Part shown: one piece after another, positions 7,760 to 15,696 of the stretch
How the letters are laid out: the number at the start of each line of letters is the position of its first letter
Position numbering within the stretch: position 1 is the first letter of the stretch
From: an uncultured Oscillospiraceae bacterium
GTDB lineage: Bacteria; Bacillota; Clostridia; Oscillospirales; Oscillospiraceae
Direction of reading: 5' to 3'
Length of the DNA: 64,000 bases
Assembly (NCBI GenBank): GCA_958423465.1
Contig: CATZRD010000006.1
Coordinates: 22,099 to 86,098, forward strand
Program-made: the position numbers and the translations under genes
The notes under the pieces: model-generated
Told to the model about the DNA's origin: nothing
Seen by the model: only the letters and a program-made list of their open reading frames with translations
The model's database searches: none

Positions 7760-9037
7760 ATGGAGATGGAATATACCCGCATGACCCCCGCCCAGCTGGC
7801 TGCGGAGAAGGAGATCGTCTCCCGCCGGTTCGAGGAGCTGAAGGCCAGGGGCCTGAAGCTGGATATGTCCCGGGGCAAGCCCGGCAAGGTCCAGCTGGAT
7901 CTGGTCAGCGACATCCTGACGGTGCTCAACGATCCCGCCCAGTGCCAGGTGGAGGGCCTGGATGTGCGCAACTACGGCGAGCTGACCGGTCTGCCCGCCG
8001 CCAAGCGGCTCTTTGCCGAGATCCTGGGCTGCAGGCCGGAGGAGTGCTTCATTGGCGGCAACGCCAGCCTGACGCTGATGTACGACACCATTGCCAAGGC
8101 CTATACCCACGGCCTTCTCCACAGCGAGAAGCCCTGGGCCAGGCTGGACAAGGTGAAGTTCCTCTGTCCCGCCCCGGGCTATGACCGGCACTTCAAGATC
8201 AGCCAGTCCTTCGGTATGGAGCTGATCACCATTGAGATGACCTCCACCGGCCCGGACATGGACGCCGTGGAGGCCTATGTGAAGGACCCCGCCGTGAAGG
8301 GCATCTGGTGCGTGCCTAAGTATTCCAACCCGGAGGGCGTCATCTACAGCGAGGAGACCATCCGCCGCATCGCCCATCTGAAGCCCGCCGCGCCGGACTT
8401 CATTGTCATGTGGGACAACGCCTACTGCATCCACGAGTTCGACGGCGACTATGTGCCCTTCCCGGACATCCTCAGCCTCTGCCGGGAGGCGGGAAATCCG
8501 GATCTGGTGTTCGAGTACGCCTCCACCTCCAAGGTGACGCTGCCCGGCGCGGGCGTCTCCGTCATGGCTGCCAGCGTGGACAATATCAAGTATATGGTGG
8601 GACTGCTGGGCATCCAGACCATCAGCTACGACAAGGTGAACCAGCTGCGCCATGTGCTGTACTTAAAGGACAAGGCCCACACCCTGGAACTGATGAAGCG
8701 CCACGCCGCCATCATGAAGCCCAAGTTCGACGCGGTGGTGAAGGCTCTGGACCAGCAGATCGCCCCCCTGGGCATCGCCCAGTTCAAGCGGCCCAAGGGC
8801 GGCTATTTCGTCAGCGTGGACACCATGGACGGTCTGGCCAAGCGCACCCTGGCCCTGTGTAAGGAGGCCGGCGTGGTGATGACCGCCGCCGGGGCCACCT
8901 TCCCCTACGGGGTGGACCCCCGGGACCGGAACATCCGAATCGCCCCCAGTCTGCCCCCGGTGGAGGAGCTGGAGGTGGCTATCGACGTGTTCTGCACCTG
9001 CCTGAAGCTGGCGGCCCTGGAGAAGCTGACAGCCTAA
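7760..9037 (+). CDS. class I PLP-dependent aspartate aminotransferase, AspT/MocR-like family
   Basis: The 425-residue fold-type I aminotransferase most resembles the PF12897-type aspartate aminotransferases (corynebacterial AspT group). Visible features are the N-terminal DMSRGKPG segment near 35, the YGEL..LP..RLFAEILG region near 75-90, WDNAYCIHEF near 220, and the PLP lysine K258 in STSKVTLPGAG. It would interconvert oxaloacetate/glutamate and aspartate/2-oxoglutarate, feeding the hom-lysC pathway. I chose ATG 7760 because AAAGGAG is 4-5 bp upstream; a second ATG two codons later is possible. It has its own promoter and terminator. Confidence 0.9.
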   Translation: MEMEYTRMTPAQLAAEKEIVSRRFEELKARGLKLDMSRGKPGKVQLDLVSDILTVLNDPAQCQVEGLDVRNYGELTGLPAAKRLFAEILGCRPEECFIGGNASLTLMYDTIAKAYTHGLLHSEKPWARLDKVKFLCPAPGYDRHFKISQSFGMELITIEMTSTGPDMDAVEAYVKDPAVKGIWCVPKYSNPEGVIYSEETIRRIAHLKPAAPDFIVMWDNAYCIHEFDGDYVPFPDILSLCREAGNPDLVFEYASTSKVTLPGAGVSVMAASVDNIKYMVGLLGIQTISYDKVNQLRHVLYLKDKAHTLELMKRHAAIMKPKFDAVVKALDQQIAPLGIAQFKRPKGGYFVSVDTMDGLAKRTLALCKEAGVVMTAAGATFPYGVDPRDRNIRIAPSLPPVEELEVAIDVFCTCLKLAALEKLTA

Positions 9038-9054
9038 AAGAAAACAAGAAATCA

Positions 9055-9090
9055 GGGAGACGCCCGGAACTTCCGGGCGTCTCCCTTTCT
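9055..9090. terminator. bidirectional terminator between convergent genes
   Basis: A 14-bp perfect GC-rich stem with a 3-nt loop (9055-9085) is followed by TTTCT. It lies between the plus-strand aminotransferase and the minus-strand DUF1667 gene. Confidence 0.8.
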
Positions 9091-9112
9091 ATAGCTGTAT
9101 GGCGAAGCCACT

Positions 9113-9481
9113 TTACACTTTTCTCACATCCGCAGCAGCGACGAGAGCCGCGCCGGTGCCGCATAGGTCGGGGAGAAGCACCTGCCCGGCGGCCACGGGG
9201 GCCGGGACGGTCAGGTCCCGGAGAGCCCGGACGCAGTCCATGAGCCGGGCTTTGGGCACCTCGCCCCGGGTGCGGACCGGGACCACCGGCGCGGCGCCGC
9301 CGGACACCCGCACCGTGGTGGTCAGCACCCGGGTGGGGGCGGTGACCTCCCGCCGGGCATAGGCGTCCCCCCGTTTGCAGGTGTTGCCGCTGACGGATGT
9401 GACGAGGCCGTTTTCCAGCGTCACCGTCATGGGGCAGCCCATGGGGCAGCCGATGCAGATGAGATCTCTTGTTTCGCTCAT
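9113..9481 (-). CDS. DUF1667 small cysteine-rich protein
   Basis: The protein has 122 residues starting MSETRDLICIGCPMGCPM. The CIGCPMGC cluster and a further cysteine in GNTCKRG near residue 34 are typical of DUF1667 and suggest an Fe-S or metal site. In Clostridia this family is the third partner of two FAD oxidoreductases, as here. I chose the ATG at 9479-9481, which overlaps the upstream gene's stop by 4 bp (translational coupling); the frame stays open further upstream inside the neighbour. Its biochemical role is not established; electron transfer with the two partners is inference. Confidence 0.85.
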   Translation of the reverse strand: MSETRDLICIGCPMGCPMTVTLENGLVTSVSGNTCKRGDAYARREVTAPTRVLTTTVRVSGGAAPVVPVRTRGEVPKARLMDCVRALRDLTVPAPVAAGQVLLPDLCGTGAALVAAADVRKV

Positions 9482-10746
9482 GGCGTCACCTCCAGAGAAA
9501 TGGCGATCTCTTTCAGGTCCTCCCGCTCCAGCAGATCCGCCCGCTTCAGGCGGACCTCCTCCATCTCGCCGGGGGCCAGGATCATCCGTTTCCGTCTCCA
9601 CAGGATCTCGCCGCTGTCCGCCGTGACCAGGACGGCGGCGTTTTTGTACACGTCCGACACCCGGAACCGGACCGTCAGCTCATCGTCCATCCGCTCCGGG
9701 TCGATGACCGCGGGGACGGTGTACCGCACGCCTCTGCCGGCGGCGAGGCGGACGGTCCGCCCGCCCCGGCGGGTTTCCCGCCTCAGATACCGGGCGGCGG
9801 CGCGCCCGGCGTGGGCGGCCTCCTGGGATACGAAATCCACCAGGTCGTGGACGTGGAGCACGTTGCCGCAGGCGAACACGCCGGGGACGCTGGTCTCCAG
9901 ACTTTCGTCCACCACCGGTCCGTTGGTGACGGGGGAGAGGTCCACCCCCGCGCCCCGGCTCAGCTCGTTCTCCGGGACGAGGCCCACGCTGAGCAGCAGG
10001 GTGTCGCAGTCGTAGCGCTTCTCCGTGCCGGGGATGGGGCGGCGGTTCGCGTCCACCTGGGCCAGGGTCACGCCGGAGACCCGCTCCCGGCCCTGGATGT
10101 CCACCACCGTATGGCTGAGGAGCAGGGGGATGCCGAAGTCGTCCAGACACTGGACGATGTTCCGCTTCAGTCCGCCGGAGTAGGGCATCAGCTCCGCCAC
10201 CGCCTGGACGTGGGCGCCCTCCAGGGTCATGCGGCGGGCCATGATGAGGCCGATGTCGCCGCTGCCCAGGATCACCACCTCCCGGCCCGGCAGCAGCCCC
10301 TCCCGGTTCACCAGCCGCTGGGCGGTGCCGGCGGAGTAGATGCCGGCGGGACGGAAGCCGGGGATGTTCAGACTGCCTCGGGCCCGCTCCCGGCAGCCCA
10401 TGGCCAGGATCACCGCCCCGGCCTGAAGCTGGAACAGGCCCCGCTCCCGGCTGACGGCGGTGACCACCCGGTCCGCCGACAGCTCCAGCACCATGGTGTC
10501 CAGGAGGAAGGGGATCCCCAGCTCCCGGACCTGCCGGACGTACCGCCCGGCGTACTCCGGGCCGGTCAGCTCCTCCTGAAAGGTGTGGAGGCCGAAGCCC
10601 GCGTGGATGCACTGATTGAGGATGCCCCCCAGCTCCAGCTCCCGCTCCAGGATCAGGATATCCTCCACGCCCCGCTCCCGGGCGGCCACGGCGGCGGCCA
10701 GCCCCGCGGGGCCTCCGCCGATGATCACCAGCTCACACCGCTCCAT
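9478..10746 (-). CDS. NAD(P)/FAD-dependent oxidoreductase, second subunit of GlpA-like set
   Basis: The 422-residue flavoprotein has an FAD-binding IIGGGPAGLAAA motif at residues 8-19 and a second dinucleotide-binding motif VVILGSGDIGL near 155, as in the pyridine nucleotide-disulfide oxidoreductase fold, plus the ACGNVL FAD segment near 290. It overlaps both neighbours (14 bp upstream, 4 bp downstream), so the three genes form one translationally coupled unit. It resembles the clostridial partner of an anaerobic glycerol-3-phosphate-dehydrogenase-like enzyme. The actual electron acceptor is unknown. Confidence 0.85.
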   Translation of the reverse strand: MERCELVIIGGGPAGLAAAVAARERGVEDILILERELELGGILNQCIHAGFGLHTFQEELTGPEYAGRYVRQVRELGIPFLLDTMVLELSADRVVTAVSRERGLFQLQAGAVILAMGCRERARGSLNIPGFRPAGIYSAGTAQRLVNREGLLPGREVVILGSGDIGLIMARRMTLEGAHVQAVAELMPYSGGLKRNIVQCLDDFGIPLLLSHTVVDIQGRERVSGVTLAQVDANRRPIPGTEKRYDCDTLLLSVGLVPENELSRGAGVDLSPVTNGPVVDESLETSVPGVFACGNVLHVHDLVDFVSQEAAHAGRAAARYLRRETRRGGRTVRLAAGRGVRYTVPAVIDPERMDDELTVRFRVSDVYKNAAVLVTADSGEILWRRKRMILAPGEMEEVRLKRADLLEREDLKEIAISLEVTP

Positions 10747-12196
10747 GGTCCGCGCCTCCTCTGTAAGAATCTTTGTTGACGCCGGCGATGAGGTAGGAGC
10801 CTCCGCCGGATTTGGTGACGGCCTCCATGGGGACGCCCCGCTCCCGGGCCAGCAGCTCCATCACCCGGCCGGAGCAGAAGCCCCCCTGGCACCGGCCCAT
10901 GCCCGCCCGGACCCGGCGCTTCACGCCGTCCAGACTTTTGGCCCCCAGGGGGCGGCGGATGGCGTCCAGAATCTCCCCCTCGCTGACGCCCTCGCACCGG
11001 CAGATGATCCGGCCGTAGGCCGGCTGGCGGGCGATGAGGGCCTGCCGCTCCTCAAAGGAGAGGGAGGCGGGGTTCAGGATGCCCCGGCGGGTGGCCTTGA
11101 ACTGGGCCTTTCGCCGCAGCAGCAGCTTGTCCCGCACCAGCTCCGCCATCATCTGCCCGATGGCGGGGGAGGCGGAGAGGCCGGGGGATTCGATGCCCGC
11201 GCAGTCGAAGAAGCCGGGAGCGCCCTCCGCCTCGCCGATGACGAACTCGTGGCCGTCCTCGTGGGCCCGGAGCCCGGCGAAGGAGGTGATGACCTGGCGC
11301 AGGGGCGCGTCCTTTACGATGTCGGAGGCCCGCCGCATCACCTGCTCCAGACCGTCGGCGGTGGTGTTCACCCCGTCCCGGTCCTCTATGTCGATGGCGG
11401 TGGGGCCCACGATGGTGTTGCCGTGGACCGTGGGGGCCACCAGCACGCCCTTGCCGTATTTCCCGGGCAATTGGAAGATGGTGTGGTTCACATAGCCCCC
11501 GGTGGTCCGGTCCAGCAGGTAGTAGTCTCCCCGGCGGGGGGTAATGTGGAGTTTGCGGGCGCCGACCATGTTGTGGAGCACGTCGGCGTACACCCCGGCG
11601 GCGTTGACCACCACCCGGGTTTCCAGATCTCCCCGGTCCGTATGGACGGTCCAGCCCCCCGGGGCGGGGGCAAAGCCGGTGACGGCGGTGTCGAACCGGA
11701 ACTCCACCCCGTTATCCGATGCGTTTTCCGCAAAGGCGATGTTCATGCCGAAGGGACAGACGATGCCGCCGGTGGCGGCCTCCAGCCCAGCCACCACGTC
11801 CTCCCGGATGTTGGGCTCCATGGCCAGGACCTCCTCCCGGGTCAGGAGCCGCAGGGCGGCGACGCCGTTTTTCTTCCCCCGCTCATAGAGGGCGTGAAGG
11901 GCGGGCAGTCCCTCCTCGCTCATGCAGACCACCAGAGAGCCGTTGTTCCGGTAGGGGAAGTCCAGGTCCCGGGCAAGCTGGGGAATGAGGTAGCTGCCGG
12001 CCACGTCCAGCCGGGCCATGAGGGTGCCGGGCTGGGCGTCGTAGCCCGCGTGGACGATGGCGCTGTTGGCCTTGCTGGTGCCGCAGCACACGTCCTCGCA
12101 CCGCTCTACCACGCAGATCCTGGCGTCGTAGCGGCTCAGCTCCCGGGCCACGGCAGAGCCGGTGACCCCGGCCCCGATGATGACAATGTCGTACAT
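10733..12196 (-). CDS. FAD-dependent glycerol-3-phosphate dehydrogenase-like protein with BFD [2Fe-2S] domain
   Basis: The 487-residue protein begins MYDIVIIGAGVTGSAVAREL (DAO-fold FAD site) and carries the SKANSAIVHAGYD segment near 43-55 that is typical of clostridial GlpA/LhgO-like proteins. A C-terminal BFD-like domain (about 400-460) has CRCEGVSEGE and GRCQGGFC, the four cysteines expected for a [2Fe-2S] cluster. The likely substrate is sn-glycerol-3-phosphate, with L-2-hydroxy acids as the alternative; no glpK or glpF is in the window to decide. It heads the three-gene operon and sits behind a leader with a terminator hairpin. AAGGAGGAG precedes the ATG. Confidence 0.85.
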   Translation of the reverse strand: MYDIVIIGAGVTGSAVARELSRYDARICVVERCEDVCCGTSKANSAIVHAGYDAQPGTLMARLDVAGSYLIPQLARDLDFPYRNNGSLVVCMSEEGLPALHALYERGKKNGVAALRLLTREEVLAMEPNIREDVVAGLEAATGGIVCPFGMNIAFAENASDNGVEFRFDTAVTGFAPAPGGWTVHTDRGDLETRVVVNAAGVYADVLHNMVGARKLHITPRRGDYYLLDRTTGGYVNHTIFQLPGKYGKGVLVAPTVHGNTIVGPTAIDIEDRDGVNTTADGLEQVMRRASDIVKDAPLRQVITSFAGLRAHEDGHEFVIGEAEGAPGFFDCAGIESPGLSASPAIGQMMAELVRDKLLLRRKAQFKATRRGILNPASLSFEERQALIARQPAYGRIICRCEGVSEGEILDAIRRPLGAKSLDGVKRRVRAGMGRCQGGFCSGRVMELLARERGVPMEAVTKSGGGSYLIAGVNKDSYRGGADHGAV

Positions 12197-12214
12197 ACAT
12201 CTCCTCCTTTACAC

Positions 12215-12267
12215 AAAAAAGAGCGGGACGACCAGAGGCCCGGTCAGGGCCTCCCGTCATCTCGCTC
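12215..12267 (-). terminator. leader terminator hairpin upstream of the GlpA-like operon
   Basis: On the minus strand a long imperfect stem (12221-12267) is followed at once by six U (12215-12220). This ends only about 9 bp before the ribosome site of the first gene, so it is an attenuator rather than a 3'-end terminator. Control by a glycerol-3-phosphate antiterminator of the GlpP kind is a guess from the operon's content. Confidence 0.65.
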
Positions 12268-12277
12268 TCAAATCTCG

Positions 12278-12290
12278 CGAACGCTGTTCG
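12278..12290 (-). promoter_or_regulatory. 13-bp perfect palindrome in the GlpA-like operon leader
   Basis: CGAAC-3 nt-GTTCG lies in the transcribed leader just upstream of the terminator hairpin. The sequence GCGAGAT occurs on both sides of it on the minus strand. It could be an operator or part of an alternative RNA fold. Confidence 0.4.
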
Positions 12291-12303
12291 ATTTTGTAAG
12301 CTC

Positions 12304-12332
12304 AGTGTACCACCTTGCCCCGGGGCTGTCAA
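12304..12332 (-). promoter_or_regulatory. SigA promoter of the GlpA-like operon
   Basis: On the minus strand TTGACA (12327-12332) and TACACT (12304-12309) have a 17-bp spacer. This implies a leader of about 100 nt that contains the palindrome and the terminator hairpin. Confidence 0.7.
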
Positions 12333-12337
12333 GGATT

Positions 12338-13267
12338 TTACGCCTGGGGGGCGGCGGAATTCGGCTCCGGCGGGACAAAGACATCCTCCGGCTCCGCGCC
12401 TGCCATTTCGGCGCAGTAGGCCCATACGTCCTCCATGGTCACGGTATCCCCCTGGGCGGGGACGATCTTATGGATGGAGCCGTCGTAGAGAACGCCGTCC
12501 TCCCCCTGAACGAACAGGGTGCGGATGCCCTCGGAGAGGGTCAGCTCCGCCAGATCGGCGTAGCAGAACCGGCTGCCGTTACACTCCAGCCAGGCGTCCT
12601 CACCGGCGAAGCCCGCCAGGAACACCGCCTCAGCCCCGGGCTGGAGGTGGTCCGCCCCGCCGGAAATGCTGGTCAAGGCGTGGCACAGCACGTTGTAGAT
12701 GTCGCCAGTGGCCAGATCCCCCCGGAGGCAGTCCGTCACCTCCACCGCGAACCGGGAGAAGTAAAAGTCGCTGCCCCCCACGTTGACCGAGTAATACTGC
12801 ACGTTCCGCACCACGCCCCGGAACACGGCGTCGGCTTCGGCGAAGAACTCCTCCGGTTCCAGCCGGACCAAACAGGGTTCTGCCTGGGGAAAGGCGGCGG
12901 GATCGCTGAGCTCCCCGATGGTCACGTCTCCGGTGGAGTATATGGGCTGTGCCGGGGCGTCGGCGCCGCTGTAGTCGCTGCCGTCCGCGCTGGTCCCAAT
13001 GCCGATGCCGTCGATGCCCACGGTATCGTCCGTACCGCCGGGGCCGCCGTCCGGCCGGCTCTGGCTGGCCACATAGTCGGCGATGGGCACCCGGTGGTCC
13101 ATTTGCTTCCAGGCCAGCAGACTGCCGCCCACCACCACTGTCAGGGCGGCGGCCAGGGCGGCGGTCCGCCGCCAGCCGGGGGCCTTTGCCCGTCCGCCCG
13201 CCTCCGCCTCCAGCACCAGGTCCTCCCGGACGCAGCCCAGGGCGGTGAACAGTTCTTCCTTTGTCAT
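12338..13267 (-). CDS. membrane-anchored protein paired with a sigma factor (putative anti-sigma)
   Basis: This 309-residue protein has a short cytoplasmic N-terminus (MTKEELFTALGCVREDLV, about 1-30), one membrane segment (about 34-52) and a large extracytoplasmic part starting with a Gly/Asp-rich linker (about 68-100). The ATG overlaps the sigma gene's stop by 4 bp. This topology and coupling are typical of anti-sigma or signal-sensing partners of ECF-type sigma factors. No named anti-sigma domain is recognised, so the role is inferred from context. The signal and target genes are unknown. Confidence 0.6.
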   Translation of the reverse strand: MTKEELFTALGCVREDLVLEAEAGGRAKAPGWRRTAALAAALTVVVGGSLLAWKQMDHRVPIADYVASQSRPDGGPGGTDDTVGIDGIGIGTSADGSDYSGADAPAQPIYSTGDVTIGELSDPAAFPQAEPCLVRLEPEEFFAEADAVFRGVVRNVQYYSVNVGGSDFYFSRFAVEVTDCLRGDLATGDIYNVLCHALTSISGGADHLQPGAEAVFLAGFAGEDAWLECNGSRFCYADLAELTLSEGIRTLFVQGEDGVLYDGSIHKIVPAQGDTVTMEDVWAYCAEMAGAEPEDVFVPPEPNSAAPQA

Positions 13268-13818
13268 AGGTCGTAGCCCTCCTCGATCAAAGTCCGCTTC
13301 AGTTTTTCACGGGTCCTGCGGAGCATGGATTTCACCTTGGACTCTGTAAAGGAAAAGTCCCTTGCAATGCCCGCCACATCCTGACAGGCCCAGTACCGCC
13401 GCAGAAAGACCCGGCGCTGGACGGCGGGCAATCCCTCCAAAAACCGGCTGATGGCCTCGCCCAGCTCCCGGGCGGTCACCGCCTCCTCCAGAGGCGCGCC
13501 GCCCACACACTCCGCCAGCTCCTCCAGCACTAGGGGAAAGCCCCCGGACCGCTTTCCGGCGGTGAGCCGCCGGTGGATGTCCAGAGCGGCGTTGCGGCAG
13601 ATGCGGCCCAGCAGGGGAGAGAGCTTTTGCGGCCGCTGGGGCGGCATGGCGTTCCACGCCCCCAGCCAGGTGTCGCTGAGACATTCCTCACGGTCCTGGG
13701 GGTCCGCCAGGATGTTTCCGGCGATGGCGGCGCAGTAGCCGCCGTAGGCCCGGCGGGTCTCGTCGATAGCGGTCTCGTCCCGCCGCCAGTACAGCTCCAC
13801 GATGGCGTGATCGTCCAC
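13264..13818 (-). CDS. ECF-type RNA polymerase sigma factor
   Basis: The 184-residue protein begins (V)DDHAIVELYWRRDETAI, with a sigma region 2 including DREECLSDTWLGAWN near 48-62 and a region 4 helix-turn-helix near 140-170 (CQDVAGIARDFSFTESKVKS). The frame stays open much further upstream, but a GGAGGTG at 13824-13830 stands 5 bp before GTG 13816-13818, giving the usual start of this family. It is coupled to the membrane protein downstream. A perfect 12-bp palindrome sits just upstream of its ribosome site. Confidence 0.88.
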   Translation of the reverse strand: MDDHAIVELYWRRDETAIDETRRAYGGYCAAIAGNILADPQDREECLSDTWLGAWNAMPPQRPQKLSPLLGRICRNAALDIHRRLTAGKRSGGFPLVLEELAECVGGAPLEEAVTARELGEAISRFLEGLPAVQRRVFLRRYWACQDVAGIARDFSFTESKVKSMLRRTREKLKRTLIEEGYDL

Positions 13819-13837
13819 AGGAGCACCTCCTCGTTTT

Positions 13838-13849
13838 TGAAAGCTTTCA
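13838..13849. promoter_or_regulatory. 12-bp palindrome upstream of the sigma factor gene
   Basis: TGAAAGCTTTCA is a perfect palindrome a few bases upstream of the sigma gene's Shine-Dalgarno site. I found no convincing -35/-10 pair around it. An operator is possible but unproven. Confidence 0.3.
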
Positions 13850-13967
13850 CTCTTATAGACGCAGAAATGTCCGCCGGGTGGCGGGGGAAAAGAAAAAATC
13901 TGCCCCGTTTTGGCGGAGGGAGAGGAAAAACCCTGGGGAACCTGCCTGCGCTTTGGGCTTTTTGCGG

Positions 13968-13996
13968 TTGTATTTTTTCCGCCGCTGTGGTAGAAT
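13968..13996 (+). promoter_or_regulatory. SigA promoter of lepB
   Basis: TTGTAT (13968-13973) and TAGAAT (13991-13996) are 17 bp apart, about 90 bp before the lepB start. Confidence 0.65.
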
Positions 13997-14095
13997 GGCA
14001 ATCGAAACTGACAAAAACCCATGGATGGAGGCGGACGCGGCGGGATTTCGCGTCCCCTGTCCATCAGGCGAGGAAGGAACACAAGGAGAAGAATC

Positions 14096-14761
14096 ATGGC
14101 GGATGAAGATAAGCTCCGGGCGGAGAAGATAGAAAACGAGGCGGCGGAGAACGCCCCGGCGGCGGGGGAGGGAGAGACCCCTCCCGCCCCGAAGAAGAAG
14201 GAGCGGCCGGAGGAGATGGTCTACAGCTGGGGACAGTCGACGATCATCGCTGTGGTCGCCGTGGTGCTGCTGTTTACCTTCGCGGTGCGGATCGTCTCTG
14301 TCAGAGGGCCCTCCATGCAGGACACGCTGTACACCGGGGACCGGATGCTGGTGGTGAACAGCCTTCTGTGCCGGTACGAGCCGGGGGACGTGGTGGTGAT
14401 CAACGCCTACAACGCGGAGCTGGACGAGACCCTGGTGAAGCGGGTCATCGCCGTAGGCGGTCAGACGGTGGACGTGGATTTCGTCACCGGCACCGTCTAT
14501 GTGGACGGCCAGCCTCTGGACGAGCCGTATGTCAAGGAGCCCACCTATACCCCAGAGGGGACCAGCTTTCCGCTGACCCTGGCGGAGGACGAGGTGTTCG
14601 TCATGGGGGATAACCGCAACCACAGCACCGACAGCCGGGATCCCCGGCTGGGCCCGGTGAACGTGGGCTATATCCAGGGCAAGGCGGTGGCGGTGGTGTT
14701 TCCGGGGAAGACCCCGGGGCTGGACAGCCGCCAGTGGAGCCGCCTGGGCCTCATTCCATAA
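14096..14761 (+). CDS. lepB: signal peptidase I
   Basis: It cleaves signal peptides from exported proteins at the outer face of the membrane. The 221-residue protein has a charged, Pro/Glu-rich cytoplasmic N-terminus (1-45), one membrane anchor (about 48-66), the catalytic serine S73 in VRGPSMQDTL, the catalytic lysine K115 in LVKRVIAVGG, and the conserved GDNRNHSTDSRD box near 170. I chose ATG 14096 because AAGGAG is 7-8 bp upstream; the frame is open further upstream without a site. It starts an operon-like run with rbgA, rnhB and yraN. Confidence 0.95.
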   Translation: MADEDKLRAEKIENEAAENAPAAGEGETPPAPKKKERPEEMVYSWGQSTIIAVVAVVLLFTFAVRIVSVRGPSMQDTLYTGDRMLVVNSLLCRYEPGDVVVINAYNAELDETLVKRVIAVGGQTVDVDFVTGTVYVDGQPLDEPYVKEPTYTPEGTSFPLTLAEDEVFVMGDNRNHSTDSRDPRLGPVNVGYIQGKAVAVVFPGKTPGLDSRQWSRLGLIP

Positions 14762-14778
14762 AAGACAGGAGTTGCAGT

Positions 14779-15696
14779 ATGCGCCAGGATGACCGGACAT
14801 CCTCTCAGGAGGGGATGCAGATCCAGTGGTATCCGGGCCACATGACCAGGACCCGGCGGATGATCGCCGACCAGGTCCGGCTCATGGACGCGGTGTGCGA
14901 GATTCTGGACGCCCGGGTCCCCCTCTCCAGCCGGAACCCGGACGTGGAGGAGCTGACGGCGGGGAAGCCTCGGCTGATCCTTCTCAACCGGGTGGATCTG
15001 GCGGACCCGGCGGCCACCCGGCGGTGGGCCGCCTGGTTCAGACAGCAGGGCTTCGCCGTTCTGGAGATGAACGCCAGGGCGGGCCAGGGCACGGCAAAAT
15101 TCCCCGCCGCCGTCCGGGAGCTGCTCCGGGACAAGCTGGCGGCCTACGCGGAGAAGGGGCAGGCGGGACGCACCATCCGGGTGATGGTGCTGGGCATCCC
15201 CAACGTGGGGAAATCCACCTTTATCAATCAGGTATCCGGACGCCGGACCGCCAGGGCGGAGGACCGGCCCGGGGTCACCCGGGGCAAGCAGTGGGTGCCG
15301 GTGGACCGGACGCTGGAGCTGCTGGACACCCCCGGCATCCTGTGGCCCAAGTTCGAGGACCGGCAGGTGGGCATGAACCTGGCCTACACCGGGGCGGTGC
15401 GGGACGAGATCATGGACCTGGAGACGTTGGCCTGCCATCTGGCGGCCTATCTGGGCAAACACTATCCCCAGGCCCTGGCCGCCGGCTACAAGCTGTCCGT
15501 CCTGCCGGAGCGGGAGGCGGAGGAAAACGACGCGGCCTGGGGCTACCGGCTGCTGGAGAGCGCCGGGCGGAAGCGGGGCTTCCTCATCTCCGGCGGAGAG
15601 GTGGACACGGAGCGGGCGGCCCGTATCCTGCTGGACGAGTTCCGGGGGGGCCGCCTGGGGCGGTTCACTCTGGAGCTGCCGGAGGAGCAGACCTGA
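14779..15696 (+). CDS. rbgA: ribosome biogenesis GTPase RbgA/YlqF
   Basis: It is a circularly permuted GTPase needed for late 50S subunit assembly. The 305-residue protein shows the permuted order: G4 motif NRVD near residues 70-73, then G1 GIPNVGKST at 139-147, then G3 DTPG near 190. The N-terminal QWYPGHMTRTRR segment is diagnostic. I chose ATG 14779, with AGGAG about 6 bp upstream, 17 bp after lepB. It is followed by rnhB with a 1-bp overlap, the usual rbgA-rnhB-yraN order. Confidence 0.96.
   Translation: MRQDDRTSSQEGMQIQWYPGHMTRTRRMIADQVRLMDAVCEILDARVPLSSRNPDVEELTAGKPRLILLNRVDLADPAATRRWAAWFRQQGFAVLEMNARAGQGTAKFPAAVRELLRDKLAAYAEKGQAGRTIRVMVLGIPNVGKSTFINQVSGRRTARAEDRPGVTRGKQWVPVDRTLELLDTPGILWPKFEDRQVGMNLAYTGAVRDEIMDLETLACHLAAYLGKHYPQALAAGYKLSVLPEREAEENDAAWGYRLLESAGRKRGFLISGGEVDTERAARILLDEFRGGRLGRFTLELPEEQT

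Noticed and set aside
12278..12290. LexA box in the GlpA-like operon leader
   Set aside because: The palindrome has CGAAC and GTTCG halves but a 3-nt spacer instead of 4, so it does not fit the LexA consensus; kept only as an unassigned palindrome.
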